From a bacterium (GTDB lineage: Bacteria; Bacillota; Clostridia; Lachnospirales; Lachnospiraceae), in contig JAQYOU010000010.1 in assembly GCA_028727105.1 (NCBI GenBank), forward strand, positions 1 to 38,594: DNA of 38,594 nucleotides, read 5' to 3'. Positions 1 through 8,989 of this stretch are shown one piece after another. Within the stretch, counting starts at the first letter, position 1, and each line of letters starts with the position of its first letter. The translations under genes were made by a program, and so were the position numbers. The notes beneath the pieces were generated by a model. The model did no database searches. It had not been told where the DNA came from and worked only from the letters and a program-made list of their open reading frames with translations.

Positions 1-125
1 TCTTGGATACCTCCTTTGTTATATGTAGTGCGGTTTAGGACCCACACTTATTATAGCATTGGAGGTTTTATTATCTAGGGCTAAAGCCGGATGGGGAACC
101 ACCCGCAGAGCAGGTGGTTTTATTG
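1..125 (-). mobile_element. Probable left end of an IS200/IS605-type element (tnpA just outside the window)
   Basis: Read on the minus strand, this stretch has a 7-bp hairpin (AACCACC / GGTGGTT, positions 97-103 and 113-119), a second small hairpin (GGCT-AA-AGCC, 79-88), a perfect -10 box TATAAT (50-55) and a strong ribosome binding site AAAGGAGG (10-17). The start codon would then fall at or just beyond the left edge. A subterminal hairpin followed by a short leader and a transposase gene is the layout of the left end of IS200/IS605 elements, and the leader resembles the one I remember in front of Y1 transposases of gut Firmicutes. The transposase itself is not visible, so the call rests on layout and memory. 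An ordinary promoter and leader of an unrelated gene is the alternative. Confidence 0.42.
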
Positions 126-136
126 TATAGGTATAC

Positions 137-174
137 AAAAAAGAGCCGGAAGCTGTTTTCCTTTGCTCCCGGCT
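137..174 (-). terminator. Rho-independent terminator of the xylan operon
   Basis: On the minus strand a 10-bp stem (AGCCGGGAGC / GCTTCCGGCT, one G-U pair; 144-153 and 165-174) is followed by six T residues (137-142). It begins about 10 bases after the stop codon of the last GH43 gene. Confidence 0.85.
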
Positions 175-183
175 GCTCACATC

Positions 184-1740
184 TTACTGATTATCATAGT
201 GAAACCATGCAAAATCTGCATAATTCTCACTCTCTTTCCCATTTGATGACGTGTACATCCCAATCGTACAACCCACAAATCCACCTGCTTCCTCTGTGGT
301 GTAAGGTAAAAGATCCACTTGCTCTGCAAGCTTTATCCGCACGCCTTTTTCTTTCACATACACGTTTGCAGTCTGATCGTTTGCTACAAGCTCTAATTCT
401 ACAAGACCATCCATCTCCAGCTTCTGCTCTGCGAGGATCTGATCCGTATCTTTGATGCAAGCTGTCAGACGCACTGCACGCCCGTTTTCACCCTTTACGA
501 TCTCCATACGCAGATGGTTCGCATGATTCTGATATAATACGATACCTGCAGTCTCATTTTCTGTTTGCGGTGTAAATTCCACGCCGCTGCTCACTGCAAA
601 ACGATAGGATTTCTGGCGAAGGCCCAGATAAGATGCGTGCTCCTTTTTGCCGATCATTTCTTTTCTCGTATATAACCGCAGAAAGCCTTCCCGAGCTTTC
701 AGTGAATAAATCCCGTCATCCCGCTTCATAATACCGAGAAAACGATCGTCGAGCACTTCGTCGTAAAATTCAAAATGATCCATTCCTCCGATTTCCCGGT
801 CAAAACGATACTCCGGAAGCGGTATTTCCAGCGTATCCTCCAATCTTCCGACACCCGGACTGATCACCGGCCAGCCATCTTCCCAGATGACCCTCGCAAG
901 AAATGTCTCGCGTCCCATACTGCCATGCTGTCTGCAGGGTCTGGTTGCCAGCATGACCACATACCAGTTACCATTCACATCGTCTACCAGATCTCCATGT
1001 CCGGCATAGATAATGGGATAATTCCTGCCGAGATTTCGATGGGAAAAAATCGGGTTTCTCGGACATCCCTCAAACCACTGGAACAGCTTTTTACTGCGCG
1101 CTACGGAAATACTGTGCTCCGGTCCTGTACCGCCTTCTGCATGCAGAAGATAATAATATCCGTCCTTTTTATAAAGATGCGGTCCTTCCGGCCAAATGAC
1201 ATCCTTGACCGCGCCCTTCCAGATCGCCATGCTCTCTCCTACAAGCTTCATCTGCTCCAGATCCAGTTCCTGCACCCAGATCTCCCAGTCTCCGTTATAG
1301 CGGACACCCTCCGGATTCGGTCTTGTACCCACATAATAACAGCGCCCGTCATCATCAAAGAACAGGCTTGGATCGATGCCCGGCGCGTCATCACCAAGAT
1401 AATACGGCTCTGACCACGGTCCTTCCGGTTTTTCTGCTGACACAATAAAATTGCCGCCGTAGCTGACATTCGTTGTGATCATATAATAAGTGCCCTCGTG
1501 GTAACGAATTGTCGGTGCATAAATACCATCGGAAATCTCCGCACCATCCACAGGAAGCTGTGTTTCCCGGTCCAAAATGTTTCCGATCTGCTCCCAGTGA
1601 GCCAGATCCCTGCTGTGAAAGATCGGTACGCCGGGAGCGTACACAAAGCTGGACGTTGCCAGATAAAAATCATCCCCCACTCTGCAGATGGACGGATCCG
1701 GATAAAATCCGTTTAAAATCGGGTTTTTTGCTGTTGCCAT
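184..1740 (-). CDS. Glycoside hydrolase family 43 beta-xylosidase / alpha-L-arabinofuranosidase
   Basis: This 518-residue protein is a GH43 enzyme, a family that releases xylose or arabinose from xylo- and arabino-oligosaccharides. The three catalytic carboxylates of the five-bladed propeller are visible: D15 in FYPDPS (base), D123 in GIDPSLFFDDDG (pKa modulator) and E185 in WPEGPHLY (acid). Residues after about 320 form a C-terminal beta-sandwich of the type common in GH43 beta-xylosidases. The N-terminal motif pattern looks most like subfamily 12. There is no signal peptide, so it should act on imported oligomers in the cytoplasm. The start has AAAGGAG six bases upstream, overlapping the stop of the preceding GH43 gene (3-bp gap), which suggests coupled translation. 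It is the last gene of the xylan operon. The exact substrate (xylosidase or arabinofuranosidase) cannot be decided from sequence. Confidence 0.93.
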   Translation of the reverse strand: MATAKNPILNGFYPDPSICRVGDDFYLATSSFVYAPGVPIFHSRDLAHWEQIGNILDRETQLPVDGAEISDGIYAPTIRYHEGTYYMITTNVSYGGNFIVSAEKPEGPWSEPYYLGDDAPGIDPSLFFDDDGRCYYVGTRPNPEGVRYNGDWEIWVQELDLEQMKLVGESMAIWKGAVKDVIWPEGPHLYKKDGYYYLLHAEGGTGPEHSISVARSKKLFQWFEGCPRNPIFSHRNLGRNYPIIYAGHGDLVDDVNGNWYVVMLATRPCRQHGSMGRETFLARVIWEDGWPVISPGVGRLEDTLEIPLPEYRFDREIGGMDHFEFYDEVLDDRFLGIMKRDDGIYSLKAREGFLRLYTRKEMIGKKEHASYLGLRQKSYRFAVSSGVEFTPQTENETAGIVLYQNHANHLRMEIVKGENGRAVRLTACIKDTDQILAEQKLEMDGLVELELVANDQTANVYVKEKGVRIKLAEQVDLLPYTTEEAGGFVGCTIGMYTSSNGKESENYADFAWFHYDNQ

Positions 1741-1743
1741 AAT

Positions 1744-3333
1744 CTACTCCTTTATCACTTTTATTCCCTGTCCTGTTTTATATAGAAAGTTCTGAAAACC
1801 TGCTCTTCCTCCTGTTTTCTGCGTAGCATACAAAAAGAGTCCGAAACGGCAGCCGGTGAAATGATCCAATCTGAAAAACAGCTTTTGCGTAATACCGATT
1901 TGTTTCCAAGAATCGTCTTTATAATAAAAGAATTTTGCCTCATCCTTCATTTCCGAAAAATCTACCTCGATCCGCAGTTTTACCACGCTTTGATCGATCA
2001 TAGCCATTTCCCACTCTGTCTCATCCCCAGCGTCGGCTACTTCCTGTACAGACGTCTGGTCAGAGAGCTTGCTTTTCATCACAATACACAAATGTCCGTT
2101 TCTTTTGGTCACCGCTGCCATTCCATAGCATCCCTGCAGGGTACAGATGCCTGCATGATCACCTTCCTCCAACGCACTTGCATCTATCGTCACCTCACCC
2201 GAACATCCCGGAAAACTCATCCGCTGCGTCAGCGTATTTTTCGCCTGTGTCAGATGTTTGCACACGCTGCCTGTTTTCATCCACAGTATTCCCTTATCAT
2301 CATCTACTGTAATAAGTGAAAGCTCCGGCTCATGATTGAACTGCCATACACTCTTGAAGCCAAAGCAGCCATATCGCTCCTTTTCTTTTGCGGAAGACAA
2401 ACCTTTCTCTTTTCGAAAGTCATCGCTCTGTACTAACGGCTCGTATCGGTACTCTGTCTTACCTTCCGGAACACAAAATTCCGATGGGATCCTGCCTTTT
2501 TCACCAAACTCCGGATAAGCCCCATGCCATGTGATCGGAACCAGCACTGGAATCCTTCCTACAGCTCCGTGATCCTGAAAAAGCATAGCGTACCACGCTC
2601 CATCCGGTGTATCCACGATACCGCCCTGAGCCACACCCTGTCCACAATATCCACGATCATCCACCAGCACATCTCCACCTGTAAATTCACCTTCCAGAGA
2701 ATCCGCCATAAAGCATGCCTGTACCCGCATCCATCTGTCTCGCAGAGAATGGATAAAAAACAGATAATACATTCCGTTTATTTTATAAAAGTGTGTTCCT
2801 TCATACCCCAAGCCGGGATGTCCCGTGTCACTAACTGCCAGACGATGGAGGCCTCCTTCTAACGGGCCACTCAGATCCGGCTTCAACTGTGTGATATAAA
2901 TCTCTTTATTTCCATATGCAATATACACGTTCTCCTCATCAAACAACAGAGAAGCATCATGATAAAATCCCTCTATATACCCCTTTTTCCATGGACCTTC
3001 AATTCTTTCCGAAGTATAAAGATAGGTTTTTCCCGTATCATTTGCAGCGAAACAGATATAATATCTTCCTCTGTAAAACCGCAGGGAAGCTGCCCACATC
3101 CCTTTTCCGTATATATTCTGATCACCTGTCAACGTCTGTCCAGCCGTGCTATCCAAAGTATCATACACAAACGTGACATGCTCCCAGTGAACCAGATCGT
3201 AGGAACGCAGGATCTCACAACCGGGCATAAAATGCATGGTTGTGGTGACCATATAATAGATTTCATTGACCCGGATCACATCAGGATCCGGATAATCCAG
3301 CCTTGTGATCGGATTGATCTTTTTTTGTCGCAA
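1744..3333 (-). CDS. Glycoside hydrolase family 43 protein (second, divergent)
   Basis: A 529-residue GH43 enzyme, distinct from its downstream neighbour. Candidate catalytic residues are D16 in YPDPD, D126 in YHDASLLFD and E178 in YEGTHFYK. A C-terminal beta-sandwich region follows after about residue 310. The start codon is TTG, with AAAGGAG about eight bases upstream and no nearby in-frame ATG. It begins 21 bases after the esterase gene. No signal peptide is visible, so it is cytoplasmic. In a cluster with GH115, GH3 and two esterases it most likely removes arabinose or xylose from substituted xylo-oligosaccharides. The subfamily is not certain; a role on a different side chain is possible. 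Confidence 0.9.
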   Translation of the reverse strand: MRQKKINPITRLDYPDPDVIRVNEIYYMVTTTMHFMPGCEILRSYDLVHWEHVTFVYDTLDSTAGQTLTGDQNIYGKGMWAASLRFYRGRYYICFAANDTGKTYLYTSERIEGPWKKGYIEGFYHDASLLFDEENVYIAYGNKEIYITQLKPDLSGPLEGGLHRLAVSDTGHPGLGYEGTHFYKINGMYYLFFIHSLRDRWMRVQACFMADSLEGEFTGGDVLVDDRGYCGQGVAQGGIVDTPDGAWYAMLFQDHGAVGRIPVLVPITWHGAYPEFGEKGRIPSEFCVPEGKTEYRYEPLVQSDDFRKEKGLSSAKEKERYGCFGFKSVWQFNHEPELSLITVDDDKGILWMKTGSVCKHLTQAKNTLTQRMSFPGCSGEVTIDASALEEGDHAGICTLQGCYGMAAVTKRNGHLCIVMKSKLSDQTSVQEVADAGDETEWEMAMIDQSVVKLRIEVDFSEMKDEAKFFYYKDDSWKQIGITQKLFFRLDHFTGCRFGLFLYATQKTGGRAGFQNFLYKTGQGIKVIKE

Positions 3334-3354
3334 GTTTCTTCTCCTTTTTCCGAG

Positions 3355-4161
3355 CTATTCCTTAAAAATATTCTGCAAAAAAACATATAATGCATTGCTC
3401 CAGACTGTAAAATCATGTCCACCTTCTGTGAGATAAAACATATGATCAGTCCCGTTTCGCTCCAATATCTCATGATAGTGAATGGGCTGATCCCATACAA
3501 CAGTATCTGCTGTCCCGTGCACGATCATGACAAGCGTGTCCTGTTCATGCTCTCTTGAAAGCCGAAGTCCCGCTTCCCCCAACAAACCGTTCTCTGTGAT
3601 ACCATGATTCGTATACGGTATCAGACCATATGCCGGGCTGAAAGCTCCGATATATCCAAACAGATCCGTCTTCGTCAGTCCTATATACAGCGATTCCCTA
3701 CCACCCATGGACAGTCCGGCAATGGCGGTATATTCACGCCCTTTCAAGATTGGAAAATGCGCTTCCATATATGGCATGAGACATTCCGTCAGATCCTCCC
3801 GGAACGCGTCAAAAGCACGGAAGTGCTCAATGGAAAACAGATTTTCCGGCACATGGGCATCCTTTCCGGCGCGGGCGTTCACGAGTACAATGATCATCTC
3901 CGATGCTTTCTTCTCCTGTACCAGATTCGCACTGATGACTTCGGGATTCGCCGCTTTCCATTCGTTCTCGTCGCCGCCGATTCCATGTAAAAGATACAAC
4001 ACCGGATAGTATTTTTTAGTGGTATATCCACACGGAAGGATCACATTTGCCCGCCGATAAGTTCTGGTCACACTTGAAAAATAACGGATCTCCCGCCACT
4101 GAGCCGATGCCCCGGACAAAAACGAAGCATTGTACTTCATAGGCATATCATCATTCACCAT
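3355..4161 (-). CDS. Alpha/beta-hydrolase esterase (CE1 / feruloyl- or acetyl-esterase type)
   Basis: A 268-residue esterase of the CE1/esterase-D-like alpha/beta-hydrolase group. The nucleophile is S151 in GLSMGG, the acid is probably D219 in HGTADTVVW, the histidine is H249 in EGGHDFTVW, and the oxyanion-hole segment is LLHGIGGDE. The open frame continues 16 codons further upstream into the SGNH gene, but the ATG at 4161 has AAGGAG ten bases upstream, overlapping the SGNH stop codon, so that start is preferred. No signal peptide is visible. Within a xylan cluster it likely removes acetyl or feruloyl groups from imported xylo-oligosaccharides, complementing the SGNH esterase. The acyl specificity cannot be read from sequence. 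Confidence 0.87.
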   Translation of the reverse strand: MVNDDMPMKYNASFLSGASAQWREIRYFSSVTRTYRRANVILPCGYTTKKYYPVLYLLHGIGGDENEWKAANPEVISANLVQEKKASEMIIVLVNARAGKDAHVPENLFSIEHFRAFDAFREDLTECLMPYMEAHFPILKGREYTAIAGLSMGGRESLYIGLTKTDLFGYIGAFSPAYGLIPYTNHGITENGLLGEAGLRLSREHEQDTLVMIVHGTADTVVWDQPIHYHEILERNGTDHMFYLTEGGHDFTVWSNALYVFLQNIFKE

Positions 4162-4175
4162 CAGTCTTCCACTCC

Positions 4176-6044
4176 TTACTCCACATATCCGAATCCCAGA
4201 ATCGTGCATTTTTTGTCCTTGTCGCCTTCAGCAATCTCAATGCGCACCGTATGCTCCCGTGTCTCAGTTTCTGAAAGGATCAATAGCGGGTTTGTATGCA
4301 GCCATCCGTTCACATAGGGATCTGCCGTCCGCACCCATTTTCCGTCCACATACACCTCGGCCTTCGCTGCGTCTACCTCTCCGGAATCCTTAAATACCAT
4401 CACCAGTGCCTTGCAGGTGATCTTCATCTCAAAGTAGGTTTTCTCTTTTGACACTGCCCCGTCATACATCCAGTTGTATGGAAATTCAGGTGTCTGTTCC
4501 AGATCAAGATCCATCTCCACACTCTGGAGCACGGTATCAGTGTGCGTAAATCCGCCGCAATCAATCACAGCCTTTTCAAAGCCGTCTTTTCTATCCAGCA
4601 GACGCACATCATCAAACGTGCAGCCGATCGCAGGCGCACCGTCAAACAGTTCCGGTCTGTAATCGCTGTCGAAGGAGCCTTTCTCCTCCACCGCTTTCAG
4701 AGTCTTTCTGAACAAATTCGCAAGGCAGTCCGCCATGATCGTATGACCAAGGTTGCTGGGATGGAACATGTCATAAAAGTACTGGCTTTTCGTCAGTATC
4801 CGTTTCTTCTTGTCATAAAACTCCGGTACGACAGCGTTTTTCACGCTCACCATTGGCAGATCATAACGCAATCCCACTGGAATGAGCCGATCCTGCAGAT
4901 TGCCGTCATCCGCAAATACAGAAAATAACAGAATCACCGCAGGATGATTCGGCAGTTTCAAAATTTTGCGCACCAGACTCTCATAGCAGTCACCCTTCGT
5001 CTCGTCTCCCTCATCGTTAACGGCAAACTCCACAACGACGATGTCCGGCTGCACATTGTCGCGCAACACATCCCGGTCAAACCGGATCATCCCCAGCTCT
5101 GACGGCGTGCCACCGACACCGGCTTTCACAAAATGAATATTATCTTTCTTTCCGACAAGATCCCGGAAACGCTCAAAAGACTTGTACGCATAACACTCCG
5201 TATTGATCGGCGTTGCTCCCGCGCCCTGCGTGATGGATCCGCCAATGTAAGCAAGCGTCACATCCTCTCCCAGTCGCGCCCGCCGGATCGCACGATAAAT
5301 ACGATATGTATTTCCGGTCTGAATGAGCGATCTTTTGATCATTTTCTGATACGGTATCCCATTCACATCTACCTGCTGTTCCTCTGATACCTCCGGAGCG
5401 GTATAACCGTCATTCAAATACAGTCGGACACTTGCTTTTGCAAGCTTTTCCGGCGTCTCCATCAGAATCTTGATCTGCCCGGGAACATGGTCATCCTCCT
5501 GCCAGTCGGCATCCGAAAGATAAATCCGCTTTTCGGCTCCGTCTCCGGGAAAAGCTGCTGTCAGATTTGTTCCGCCTCCATAAAGGTCATTTTTTCCGTA
5601 CATCTGAAAAATGAACTCCACCTGCTCCTTCGGATCCTCGGTCTCAACCGATACGCCAATGCTGTGTACGACCTCGCGGAAGCCTTCAACGGTCTCCAAT
5701 TTCTCAAGCATTTCCTTATCTTCAATATTTCCAACGATCTGTGCACTGTTGATGAGTCTTCCGGAATCCTGATATAAATACTGAATCCCTCTGCCGTCCT
5801 CCTGTCTGGCACCAAAGATCTCCTTGTCCCTCATAATATAAAAATAAGGACGTTTTTTCTCCGGATCCTTCGGTGCTGCCGGTCCATTCAAGTTACTGTT
5901 CACTCGTGCCTCGTTCCAGTAACTTGGCTTCCCTGCATTTGAAGATGCCTGACGGCATGGCAGGGAAGCATTGGCTCCTTTACATATTGGTTCCACGCCC
6001 CGCAGCGAGGTGCGTGTCGTGGGAGAGGACAATAACTGATTCAT
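4176..6044 (-). CDS. SGNH/GDSL-family acetylxylan esterase with an inserted N-terminal extension
   Basis: A 622-residue multidomain esterase. The SGNH core spans about residues 255-450: block I YIGGSITQG with nucleophile S270, block III with N343-D344, and block V DMFHP with D425 and H428. A beta-rich region (about 75-240) precedes the core and a jelly-roll-like, possibly carbohydrate-binding region (about 455-622) follows it. This architecture recalls gut carbohydrate esterases such as CE17 or CE20, but the family is not assigned here. It probably deacetylates imported xylo-oligosaccharides. The ATG overlaps the YesL stop as ATGA and has AGGAGG just upstream, so the start is well supported. 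The first 60 or so residues are odd: their DNA forms three hairpins (see separate entry). An internal ATG at 5834 (M71) would skip the extension but has no good ribosome binding site. Confidence 0.88.
   Translation of the reverse strand: MNQLLSSPTTRTSLRGVEPICKGANASLPCRQASSNAGKPSYWNEARVNSNLNGPAAPKDPEKKRPYFYIMRDKEIFGARQEDGRGIQYLYQDSGRLINSAQIVGNIEDKEMLEKLETVEGFREVVHSIGVSVETEDPKEQVEFIFQMYGKNDLYGGGTNLTAAFPGDGAEKRIYLSDADWQEDDHVPGQIKILMETPEKLAKASVRLYLNDGYTAPEVSEEQQVDVNGIPYQKMIKRSLIQTGNTYRIYRAIRRARLGEDVTLAYIGGSITQGAGATPINTECYAYKSFERFRDLVGKKDNIHFVKAGVGGTPSELGMIRFDRDVLRDNVQPDIVVVEFAVNDEGDETKGDCYESLVRKILKLPNHPAVILLFSVFADDGNLQDRLIPVGLRYDLPMVSVKNAVVPEFYDKKKRILTKSQYFYDMFHPSNLGHTIMADCLANLFRKTLKAVEEKGSFDSDYRPELFDGAPAIGCTFDDVRLLDRKDGFEKAVIDCGGFTHTDTVLQSVEMDLDLEQTPEFPYNWMYDGAVSKEKTYFEMKITCKALVMVFKDSGEVDAAKAEVYVDGKWVRTADPYVNGWLHTNPLLILSETETREHTVRIEIAEGDKDKKCTILGFGYVE
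5890..6024. repeat. Three-hairpin palindromic element inside the SGNH esterase gene
   Basis: Three inverted repeats follow each other with almost no gap. First, AAGTTACTG / CAGTAACTT (5890-5898, 5917-5925). Second, GCTTCCCTGC / GCAGGGAAGC (5927-5936, 5960-5969) with an inner stem ATGCC-TGAC-GGCAT (5945-5958). Third, CACGCCCC / GGTGCGTG with one mismatch (5994-6001, 6009-6016). The element is read through in frame and encodes about residues 8-52 of the esterase, a segment rich in Ser, Asn, Arg and Pro with no resemblance to an esterase fold. It looks like a mobile or repetitive palindromic element that inserted without breaking the frame. Confidence 0.75.
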
Positions 6045-6667
6045 AACAGCTGCTCCTCCTGTTCAATCTTTTTAAATTCTTTTACAAACATTCTGCTGAT
6101 ATAATAGAGTGCAACCGTCGTGATAAAAAACCACAGTCCCAGCGCCCACTCGATGTACCACATCGCCAGCACATACGGCAGTGCGATCACTAACAGGATC
6201 AAAAGCATCTTCGGCAGATGTAAAAAGCAAAATACCATCGCACCCTTCAACGCCTCTACCGTCGTCATCTGAAACCGCGCAAGAAAAGGGAACACTGCAT
6301 AAGTGACCATGCTCACCAGCAGCGTCATGATCAATAAAAGAATCTTTCCTGCCGAAGGCATACTTTGGCTGCTGCCATTCACCACTGCATACCAGTCCCA
6401 TGCCAAAACAAGAAGTATTGCCAGCGCAGGGATCCAGATTCCTGTCGCCTGCTTAAAATTTTCCCGGAAAGATTTCCAGAACGCCTGCCAGACTGCCGGT
6501 TCTTCTCCTCTGACAATCTTCATGGACACGTAATATTTTGCAGTCATTGCCGCCCCTGCCGTAATTACTGGCAGCGAGAATAAAACACATAATACATTTA
6601 AGATTACATAATCTGCCACTCGGCTAAGCGCTTGCATAAACTCACTGTCCGGATGAAAAGCTCCCAT
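6041..6667 (-). CDS. YesL family (DUF624) membrane protein
   Basis: A 208-residue integral membrane protein with about five hydrophobic segments (around residues 20-45, 75-95, 105-130, 145-170 and 170-190). It matches the YesL/DUF624 family, often found next to carbohydrate ABC transporters and glycoside hydrolases in Firmicutes. The biochemical role of the family is not established. GAGGTG lies six bases before the ATG. Its TGA overlaps the start of the SGNH esterase (ATGA), so the two are translationally coupled. No transporter genes are visible within the xylan cluster itself, so it may act with a transporter encoded elsewhere. Confidence 0.85.
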   Translation of the reverse strand: MGAFHPDSEFMQALSRVADYVILNVLCVLFSLPVITAGAAMTAKYYVSMKIVRGEEPAVWQAFWKSFRENFKQATGIWIPALAILLVLAWDWYAVVNGSSQSMPSAGKILLLIMTLLVSMVTYAVFPFLARFQMTTVEALKGAMVFCFLHLPKMLLILLVIALPYVLAMWYIEWALGLWFFITTVALYYISRMFVKEFKKIEQEEQLL

Positions 6668-6713
6668 TCTTACACCTCATTCTCAAAATATTTTCCATTC
6701 CATTCCTGATTTA

Positions 6714-6733
6714 CAAAATGGCATTTCATTTTG
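6714..6733 (-). other. Intercistronic hairpin between GH3 and yesL
   Basis: A perfect 7-bp stem (CAAAATG / CATTTTG, 6-base loop) lies in the 79-bp gap between GH3 and the YesL-like gene. It has no T-tract and is therefore more likely an mRNA-stability or processing hairpin than a terminator. Confidence 0.45.
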
Positions 6734-6745
6734 ATTTTCTATCCT

Positions 6746-8887
6746 TTAGTACGCTACTTCCATAACGTCTCCGTCCAGCATAAGCTCAAATACATCTACT
6801 GATTTTCCTGTCAATTCTGCACTTCGTGCATCCGGCTGTTGTCCGCCCACTGCGATTTGAAATGCCCCTGGTTCTACGACGCATTTTCCATCCTCAGTGA
6901 TCAGCGCAAAATCTCTTGCACCCAGCTCAAAGGTCACCTGCTTGGTCTCACCCGGCTTAAGATCTACGTTTCGAATGCCGCGCAGCTGCCAGTTTGGTGT
7001 CCGGGTACTTGCCTCTATATCCTTTACATACAGCTGCGCTGCCTCGTGCACCTCATAGATTCCCTGGTTTTCCACATCTACGATGACGCTAAATGTATCA
7101 CCGATCTGTCCTTTTGTTTGGCTGATCGCAGCATTCTTGTACAACAGCTTGCCATACGACAATCCATATCCAAAGGGATACAACGGAGTTCCTTTAAAGT
7201 ATCGGTACGTACGATTTTCCATGCTGTAATCCTTGAAGCCAGGCAGATCATCGGTACTTGCATAGAATGTTACCGGCAATTTACCATTCGGTGAAAAATC
7301 ACCAAATAGCGCCTCTGCTACTGCCTTTCCTCCTCTTGCACCCGGATACCAGGTATCGATGATGGCACTTACATGCTCCTGTGCCCAGGACAGATCCATC
7401 GCACTTCCTGCGGAAAGCACTAAAACAACCGGTTTTCCGACTGCCGTCACAGCTTCCAAAAGATCCTGCTGCAAGCCAGGCAGTCTCAGATCCAGCTTGT
7501 CGCCGCTGGCGTACTCATTTCCTGCATCACCTTCCTCACCCTCGATCGTCGCATCCAGTCCCAGACACATGACAACGACGTCCGCCTGCTCCGCTGCGAT
7601 CACTGCCTCCGCAAAACGATCCTTTTCTCTTGCAAGAAACTCAACTTTGTCCTTGTACAGATGACATCCTTCTGCATAATAAACGCGAACGGAATCACCC
7701 ACATACTGCTGAATGCCCTCCAGCGGTGTAATGTATTGTGAGGATGTACCCACATAATTTCCTACCAGTGCATCTCTGGAATTGGCATTTGGTCCGATGA
7801 CCGCAATAGAACGGATCTCGTCTTTTTTTAACGGAAGTATTCCATCGTTTTTCAAGAGAACCATACTTCTGCGCGCAGCTTCTACAGACAACTCCACATG
7901 CTCCCTGCACTCTACCTTTTCATAGGGAATGTCCGCATACGGCGACGGGTACTCCTCCATCATTCCGAGACGGATGCGCACCTCCATCAGCCGCTCCACA
8001 GCAGCCGTGATCTTCTCCTCACTGATCAGCCCTTCCTCGTAGGCTTCCTTTAAATGCAGGAATGCAGTTCCACAGTTGAGATCACAACCGTTATTGACCG
8101 CCATCGCCGCAGATTCCTGCACGTTTTTTGTCACCATATGATGCTCATGGAAATCGAGGATCGCCCAGCAGTCAGACACAACATGCCCCTCAAATCCCCA
8201 CTCCTCTCGCAGAATATCCTGCAACAGAGTCTTACTTCCGCACGCCGGTTCACCGTTCACCCGATTGTAGGCACCCATGACTGCTTCCACACCGGCATCT
8301 GCCACACAGCGCTTAAATGCATACAGGTAAGTATCATACATATCCTGCACACTTGCCTTTGCATCAAAAGAATGGCGATCCGCCTCCGGTCCGCTGTGCA
8401 CCGCAAAATGCTTCGCACAGGCCGCTGCCTTCAAATGCTCCGGGTCATCGCCCTGAAGCCCCTTGATATAGGCTGTTCCGAGCGATCCGGTCAGATACGG
8501 ATCCTCGCCAAAGGTCTCATGTCCGCGCCCCCAGCGCGGATCGCGGAAGATATTCACATTCGGTGCCCAGAAAGTCAAACCCTTATAGATGCCTCTGTCA
8601 CCTTTTTTTGAAAACTGGTTGAACTTCGCCCGACCCTCGGTAGATACCGTATCCGCAATCTCTCCAACCAGCTGCTCATCAAATGTTGCTGCCAGTCCGA
8701 TTGCCTGCGGATAAACGGTAGCATCGCCGGCTCTTGCCACACCGTGAAGCGCCTCATTCCACCAGTTGTATTCGGGGATTCCCAAACGCTCAATAGCAGG
8801 TGAATCATACAGCATCTGACTCATCTTCTCATCCAGTGTCATCTGACTTACTAATTTCTTTGCAAATGTTTTTGTCTCAATACTCAT
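6746..8887 (-). CDS. Glycoside hydrolase family 3 (probable beta-xylosidase)
   Basis: A 713-residue GH3 enzyme with the usual three parts: a TIM barrel (about 1-310), an alpha/beta sandwich (about 335-560) and a C-terminal fibronectin-III-like domain (about 610-690). The nucleophile is D239 in HVVSDCW. K159-H160 and the segment RDPRWGRGHETFGEDPYL are typical of substrate binding in GH3. The acid/base probably lies in the EGEEGD segment around residues 449-454. No signal peptide is seen, so it is cytoplasmic. The neighbouring GH115, GH43 and esterase genes favour a beta-xylosidase role, but GH3 also contains beta-glucosidases and arabinofuranosidases. A promoter-like sequence lies just upstream, so it may open its own transcript. 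Confidence 0.92.
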   Translation of the reverse strand: MSIETKTFAKKLVSQMTLDEKMSQMLYDSPAIERLGIPEYNWWNEALHGVARAGDATVYPQAIGLAATFDEQLVGEIADTVSTEGRAKFNQFSKKGDRGIYKGLTFWAPNVNIFRDPRWGRGHETFGEDPYLTGSLGTAYIKGLQGDDPEHLKAAACAKHFAVHSGPEADRHSFDAKASVQDMYDTYLYAFKRCVADAGVEAVMGAYNRVNGEPACGSKTLLQDILREEWGFEGHVVSDCWAILDFHEHHMVTKNVQESAAMAVNNGCDLNCGTAFLHLKEAYEEGLISEEKITAAVERLMEVRIRLGMMEEYPSPYADIPYEKVECREHVELSVEAARRSMVLLKNDGILPLKKDEIRSIAVIGPNANSRDALVGNYVGTSSQYITPLEGIQQYVGDSVRVYYAEGCHLYKDKVEFLAREKDRFAEAVIAAEQADVVVMCLGLDATIEGEEGDAGNEYASGDKLDLRLPGLQQDLLEAVTAVGKPVVLVLSAGSAMDLSWAQEHVSAIIDTWYPGARGGKAVAEALFGDFSPNGKLPVTFYASTDDLPGFKDYSMENRTYRYFKGTPLYPFGYGLSYGKLLYKNAAISQTKGQIGDTFSVIVDVENQGIYEVHEAAQLYVKDIEASTRTPNWQLRGIRNVDLKPGETKQVTFELGARDFALITEDGKCVVEPGAFQIAVGGQQPDARSAELTGKSVDVFELMLDGDVMEVAY

Positions 8888-8915
8888 AGTTCTTCTCCCT
8901 TAAAATGTGATTATC

Positions 8916-8921
8916 ATTATA
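8916..8921 (-). promoter_or_regulatory. Candidate -10 box upstream of the GH3 operon
   Basis: A perfect TATAAT on the minus strand lies about 30 bases before the GH3 start codon. No good -35 box stands 16-18 bases upstream, so activation by a regulator is possible. It falls in the 100-bp gap between GH115 and GH3, which has no clear terminator. Confidence 0.5.
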
Positions 8922-8989
8922 ACAAAACCCTACCGCCCCTAAAAGCGGATAAACTTTAGATAAATACCCTATAAATATTTTAATTCAGA

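Noticed and set aside
775-1413. 212-codon open frame on the plus strand inside the GH43 gene
   Set aside because: It lies antisense to a gene with intact catalytic motifs, has no recognisable domain and no ribosome binding site.
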